From NCBI GenBank assembly GCA_963811605.1, contig CAWESA010000008.1, positions 186,001-250,000 on the forward strand: DNA of 64,000 bases. The letters run 5' to 3'. The stretch is from CAVQLX01 sp963811605. Lineage in GTDB: Bacteria > Desulfobacterota > Binatia > DP-6. Below the pieces are notes generated by a model. It made no database searches, had not been told where the DNA came from, and worked only from the letters and a program-made list of their open reading frames with translations. The translations under genes were made by a program, and so were the position numbers. Positions 63,453 through 64,000 of this stretch are shown in pieces (the first letter of the stretch is position 1; each line of letters begins with the position of its first letter).

Positions 63453-64000
63453 GCGGACCCTCCGATCGGCGTTCGCCCGACGACTGCGCGCAACACCATG
63501 CGCTGGCGCCTGGCCTGGTGCTGGCACCACGCGGCATGTGCCGGGGCAGCGGCGTCGAGATCGCTCGCACGGAGCAGGCCCGCAGCGACCGCCAGCGGTC
63601 CCGTGTCGCACATCACGCTGCGCCAGATCGCCAGCGCGTCGGCGAAGTCGGCCTCGCCGCGCGCTGCGACCTCGTCCTCGACGTGCGTCTCGACGTCGAC
63701 CAGACCGGCGGCTCCGAAGAGCGCAGCGAGGCGGTGCCCCAGCCGGTTGTCCCATCCGTTCGCGGCGCGCCAGGCGAGGAAGGCGTCGTAGAAGCGACGG
63801 ACCGCGGGCGGCGGCTCCGGCTCCCAGACGAGATCGGCATGGCTGTACTCCAGGACCACGATCACACCCCGGGGTCGCGTCGCGCCCAGCATGCGGGCGA
63901 GGGCGCGCTCGGGCTGCGCGATCCATTGCAGCACGCGCGCCGCGGTGACGACGTCGAAGCGCGCGTCGCCGGGCAGGTCGAGGACGTCGCGCTGCTCGAA
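63449..64000 (-). CDS. Class I SAM-dependent methyltransferase (partial, runs off the window)
   Basis: The visible 183 residues begin within the Rossmann domain: DARFDVVTAARVLQWIAQPERALARML, then GVIVVLEYSHADLVWEP. The FDVVT-x-x-x-LQW and VIVVLEYSH elements are post-motif I-III of class I methyltransferases. The N-terminal SAM-binding GxGxG lies beyond the end of the window. Substrate unknown. Confidence 0.75.
   Translation of the reverse strand, partial: FEQRDVLDLPGDARFDVVTAARVLQWIAQPERALARMLGATRPRGVIVVLEYSHADLVWEPEPPPAVRRFYDAFLAWRAANGWDNRLGHRLAALFGAAGLVDVETHVEDEVAARGEADFADALAIWRSVMCDTGPLAVAAGLLRASDLDAAAPAHAAWCQHQARRQRMVLRAVVGRTPIGGSA

Overview
The window is very GC-rich bacterial chromosome with Gram-negative envelope genes: an MlaA/MlaC-type outer-membrane lipid system, a TonB-dependent receptor and several lipoproteins. 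Other marks are three cytochrome P450s, flavin oxidoreductases, Cys-less thiolases paired with DUF35 OB-fold proteins, secreted proteins with thrombospondin type 3 repeats, and a fragment of a toluene-monooxygenase-type gene. Together these suggest an environmental degrader of lipids, hydrocarbons or steroid-like compounds, plausibly a deltaproteobacterial or Binatota-like lineage. The taxonomic placement is inference; there is no rRNA gene, and I saw no tRNA.

Layout. 0-4.4 kb (minus strand): the start of an SLC13-type permease, a DUF2868 membrane protein, a protein that reads as a bacterial homologue of INSIG, a small conserved coiled-coil protein and a methyltransferase. 4.5-12.7 kb (plus): UbiB-family kinase, Ycf46-like AAA+ ATPase, cyclase-family hydrolase, UvrA, metallophosphoesterase, SnoaL-like protein. 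12.7-13.9 kb (minus): P450. 14.3-17.9 kb: a tightly coupled four-gene operon combining MlaA, an ABC ATPase, an MlaC-like protein and an ABC-2 permease. 17.9-22.5 kb (minus): a HAPMO-like Baeyer-Villiger monooxygenase, a luciferase-like monooxygenase and an alpha/beta hydrolase. 22.7-31.8 kb: an atypical P450, a nucleotide cyclase/AAA/TPR regulator, an unfamiliar two-domain protein, a DyP peroxidase and a patatin-like phospholipase. 31.9-33.2 kb: a DUF4010 membrane protein.

33.3-43.1 kb is a vitamin B12 acquisition locus. Two cobalamin riboswitches, each followed by the same short hairpin over the Shine-Dalgarno sequence, precede a BtuB-like receptor and a secreted beta-propeller (BtuG-like in context). 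Two paralogous surface proteins, another secreted propeller and a P450 follow. 43.2-47.3 kb holds a secreted pectin-acetylesterase-like hydrolase, an LLM oxidoreductase and a Tat-exported phosphoesterase.

47.3-56.7 kb is a mosaic island. It contains broken pieces of at least six unrelated genes, two transposase genes of the DDE type (both truncated), an IS91-family HUH transposase, and a repeat with one fixed end. Three broken genes stop exactly at that fixed end. A few intact small genes (NmrA-like, cupin, RidA) sit inside. The island is bracketed by a truncated and an intact copy of the same enoyl-CoA hydratase gene. 56.7-60.8 kb (minus) is a five-gene operon of two DUF35 proteins, two Cys-less thiolases and the hydratase, resembling steroid side-chain retro-aldolase systems, with a near-palindromic operator over its -35 box. 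60.9-64 kb: SRPBCC lipoprotein, secreted hydrolase with a Thr linker, small lipoprotein and a partial methyltransferase.

At least nine genes carry single-base indels, mostly +1, that break otherwise good reading frames. Sequencing error should be excluded before any of these is called a true pseudogene.
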